NCBI GenBank assembly: GCA_019636275.1
Contig: JAHBXY010000030.1
Location: 1-64,000, forward strand
Source: Planctomycetota bacterium
GTDB taxonomy: Bacteria; Planctomycetota; J058
Direction of reading: 5' to 3'
Length of the DNA stretch: 64,000 nucleotides
The notes under the pieces were generated by a model. That model did not search any database and was not told the origin of the DNA. It saw only the letters and a program-made list of their open reading frames with translations. The position numbers were made by a program, and so were the translations under genes. Position 1 is the first letter of the stretch, and each line of letters opens with the position of its first letter. Of this stretch, positions 62,028-64,000 are shown piece after piece.

Positions 62028-63323
62028 ATGACCCGCTCGCCTCCGCCGCTCCTCCTGGCCCTCGCCGCCGTCCTCGGCCTGGCCGGCCCCGGCGCCGCCC
62101 AGGGGATCTCGATCGACCCCGTGCGGGTGACGCTGGCCGGCGGCCCGTCCGAGCGGCTGCGCTTCGTGCTCAGCGTCACGGGCACCGAGGACCGCGAGGG
62201 CGTCGTCGACCTGACCCCGCGCGCCCTCACCCAGGCGCCCGACGGCACGCTCCGCGACGGGCCGGCCGACGACGACCTGCGACGGGCGGTCACGCTCCGC
62301 CCGAGCACGGTCGTCGTGGCCCGCGGGCGCACCGCCCGCGTGATCGTCGAGGTGGTCGCGCCGGCGCGGGCCGGCAGCCGCGCCCTGGCCATCGCCGCGG
62401 CCCCCCGGCGGCGCGCGTCGGCGTCGGCGGGGGCGCAGGTGAGCTTCGACGTGCGCTTCCTCGTCCACGTCACCGTCCGCGCCGGCCAGGCGGGCCGCCC
62501 GGCGCTGGCGCTCGAGGACCTGCGCTACGACCCCGACGAAGGGCTCGTGCGCGCCGTCGTGCGCAGCGACGACCCGTTCGACCGCCAGGCGCGCATCGAG
62601 GTCGACCTCCTCGGCCGGGAGCGCGCGGTGCGCCTGGGGAAGGCGGTGCTCGTCCCGGCGGGCCGTGCGGGCCAGGACACCTGCCGCGTATGGCCCGGCA
62701 GCCGGCTGGAGCTGGTGGGCGCCCTCGCCGCCCCGGCGGCCGGCGGACCGTGCCTCCTCAAGGCCACGCTGGAGGTCGCCGGGCGCCGGCAGGAGGTGCG
62801 GCTGCCCATCGACCTGGCCCCCCGGCCGGTCGCCGGCGCGGCGCCCGGCGCCGCCGGTCGCCTGCGCGCGGTCCAGGCCGCGCTCGAGGTGAGCGCGCCG
62901 GCCGGCGCGGCCCGCCTGCGGGCGCTGGAGCTGAGGAACGACGGCGCGACCCCGGTGCGGGTGCGGGCCTTCGCCCTCGAGGGCGAGGACCCCGCGCGCT
63001 CGCCGGTCGCGTGGCTCGAGCAGGCGGCCGCCGAGGTGGTGGTCGCCCCGGGCCGCGCCGCGCGCGTGGGGCTCGTCGTGCGCGTGCCGGAGCACGCGGC
63101 GCCCGGGCGCTACGAGGCGGTGCTGGCCGTGGACGCCGTCGACGGCCTGCTCGAGGCCGACATCCGGGTGCCGCTGGTGATCGTCGTCCTCGGCGACGGG
63201 GGCGCCGGCGGCGACGAACACCCGAGAGCCGGGGCCTCCCCGGTCGTCGCGCCGGCGCCGGGCCCGCCGGCCCCGGCGCTCGCCGCCCCCGGGCGGTCGG
63301 GGCGCGCAGGGGGTGGCAGGTGA
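62028..63323 (+). CDS. Secreted chaperone-like protein with PapD/DUF916-like beta domains
   Basis: 431 residues. I prefer the ATG at 62028 (GAGGA 6 nt upstream) to the overlapping GTG at 62016. Signal peptide PPPLLLALAAVLGLAGPGAA. Two beta sandwiches follow: ISIDPVRVTLAGGPSERLRF with RPSTVVVARGRTARVIVEVV resembles the first domain of periplasmic fimbrial chaperones, and a second sandwich (RLRALELRNDGATPVRVRAF, VAPGRAARVGLVVRVPEHAA) precedes a Pro/Ala tail. It probably handles the two small subunits upstream. No usher gene is present; the secretin may take that place. Confidence 0.7.
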   Translation: MTRSPPPLLLALAAVLGLAGPGAAQGISIDPVRVTLAGGPSERLRFVLSVTGTEDREGVVDLTPRALTQAPDGTLRDGPADDDLRRAVTLRPSTVVVARGRTARVIVEVVAPARAGSRALAIAAAPRRRASASAGAQVSFDVRFLVHVTVRAGQAGRPALALEDLRYDPDEGLVRAVVRSDDPFDRQARIEVDLLGRERAVRLGKAVLVPAGRAGQDTCRVWPGSRLELVGALAAPAAGGPCLLKATLEVAGRRQEVRLPIDLAPRPVAGAAPGAAGRLRAVQAALEVSAPAGAARLRALELRNDGATPVRVRAFALEGEDPARSPVAWLEQAAAEVVVAPGRAARVGLVVRVPEHAAPGRYEAVLAVDAVDGLLEADIRVPLVIVVLGDGGAGGDEHPRAGASPVVAPAPGPPAPALAAPGRSGRAGGGR

Positions 63324-64000
63324 GCGCGTCGCTCCTGCGCGCCCGCGCCGTCCAGGCCGCCGTCGCGCTGGGTGGGACCCTGGGCGCGCTGCTCCTGCTG
63401 TCGGAGCGCGCTCCGAGGCCGGCGGCGGCCGCGCGGCCGGACGCGCGCGCGCTGCTCCTCCAGGCCGAGGCCGCCTGGGCCGCCGACCGCAGAGCCTCGC
63501 GCGCGCGCTCGACCTCTGGCCCGCGGTCGCGCTGCCGGCCCGCTGTCCGCCGGGGGCCTCGTCCGACGCGCGGCCCTCGCGGCGCGGGCCGGCGATCCCT
63601 GCGCGCCGCGGCCGACTCGACGCCGCGCAGCGCCTCGGCGCGCCTCGGTCGAGGCGCTCCTCGTCGCGCCGACCTCGCCCGCGAAGCGCAGCGACGCCGA
63701 CGCCGCCGAGCGCGCCCTGCGCCAGGCGCTCGCGGCCGGGCCGCGGCGGGCGGCCCCGCGCTGGGCCTGGCCCGGCTGACGCTCGGGCGCGGGTCGGCCG
63801 ACGGCGCGCGCCACTGGGTCGAGCGCTCCGGCGCGAGCCGGGCGCGCCGAAGGTGGCATGGCGGCGGCCGAGGTCCTCCTCGACGCCGCGGCGCCGGCCG
63901 CGGCCGAGGCGGCCCCTGCGCGGCGCGCTCGACGCGCCCAGGCCGGCGGCGCCCGTCGCCGCGTGCGCCTGGCCTCGCTGCTGGTCGAGGGCGGCGCTGG
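63320..64000 (+). pseudogene. TM plus TPR-like protein, frame-broken and cut by window end
   Basis: Begins at a GTG at 63320 in a GTGA overlap, with one TM helix (VQAAVALGGTLGALLLLSER) and a helix DARALLLQAEAAWAADR. After about 63475 plausible coding pieces sit in different frames: SLARALDLWPAVALPARC, then VEALLVAPTSPAKRSDADAA with ERALRQALAAGPRRA, then LGLARLTLGRGSADGARHWV. These resemble TPR helices. Several indels are required, as in 13402-14560. Likely part of the secretin-chaperone group. Confidence 0.5.

Overview
This is a very GC-rich window (roughly three-quarters G+C by eye), densely packed, with many GTG starts and GTGA, ATGA or TGATG stop/start overlaps. The neighbouring DUF1501 and DUF1549/DUF1553 genes (36981-40078), several Hanks-type Ser/Thr kinases carrying TPR or FHA modules, and an FGE/SUMF1 fragment point to a Planctomycetota-like bacterium, probably an uncultured high-GC lineage. 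This is inference from gene content; no 16S rRNA gene is present.

Layout. 1-6673: FGE-domain fragment, then a minus-strand block of a GHMP-kinase-like gene, cutA, a secreted Xaa-Pro-type peptidase, a Ser/Thr kinase and a TraB/GumN protein. 6875-15216: secreted hydrolase, nadD-asnS (fused in frame as sequenced) with a downstream protein ending in an SSB-type tip, a kinase-TPR protein, and a frame-scrambled Pro/Ala-rich membrane protein. 15407-27892: uridine kinase, HEAT-repeat protein, tRNA-Leu(UAG), CheY-like protein, acetyltransferase-HDAC fusion, an operon from an FHA pseudokinase to a lipase, acidic and coiled-coil proteins, and an ABC1/UbiB kinase. 27902-34445: minus-strand operon with a 1361-residue double metalloprotease, a beta-rich protein and a partner protein. 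34569-42238: FHA protein, two methyltransferases, the DUF1501/DUF1549 pair, and ribH-nusB-ftsY. 42464-52930: a plus-strand array of alternating metalloprotease and partner genes ending in a clan-CD-like cysteine peptidase. 53040-54620: a Fic gene with a repeat operator and two small ORFs. 54772-64000: an orphan partner gene, a secreted protein, an M20 peptidase and a condensation-fold enzyme, then a secretin-like lipoprotein, two small secreted Ig-like proteins, a chaperone-like protein and a broken TPR-like gene.

The main candidate for an undescribed system is the protease-partner family. Four related proteins (called B here: B0 at 30360-34445, B1 at 42464-44485, B2 at 45515-47602, B3 at 48720-51479) share a beta-rich N-terminus, a TTR/Ig-like module, an HELGH zinc site and an archaemetzincin-like Cys signature. 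Each gene is linked to a member of a second family (A: 27902-28891, 44482-45518, 47602-48723, 54772-55827), usually by a translationally coupled overlap. B3 also carries a TTR-like plus peptidoglycan-binding tail. None of these proteins has a visible Sec signal. I infer a set of cargo/effector proteases with dedicated partners (adaptor, chaperone or immunity), but no secretion apparatus is visible in the window.

Data-quality caution: at least six loci show reading-frame breaks in G/C runs (about 3130, 6340-6425, 11815, 13530-14570, 45000, and after 63470; possibly 9795). Residual indel errors in the assembly are the simplest explanation, and any claim of fusion or pseudogene at those sites must be read with that in mind.
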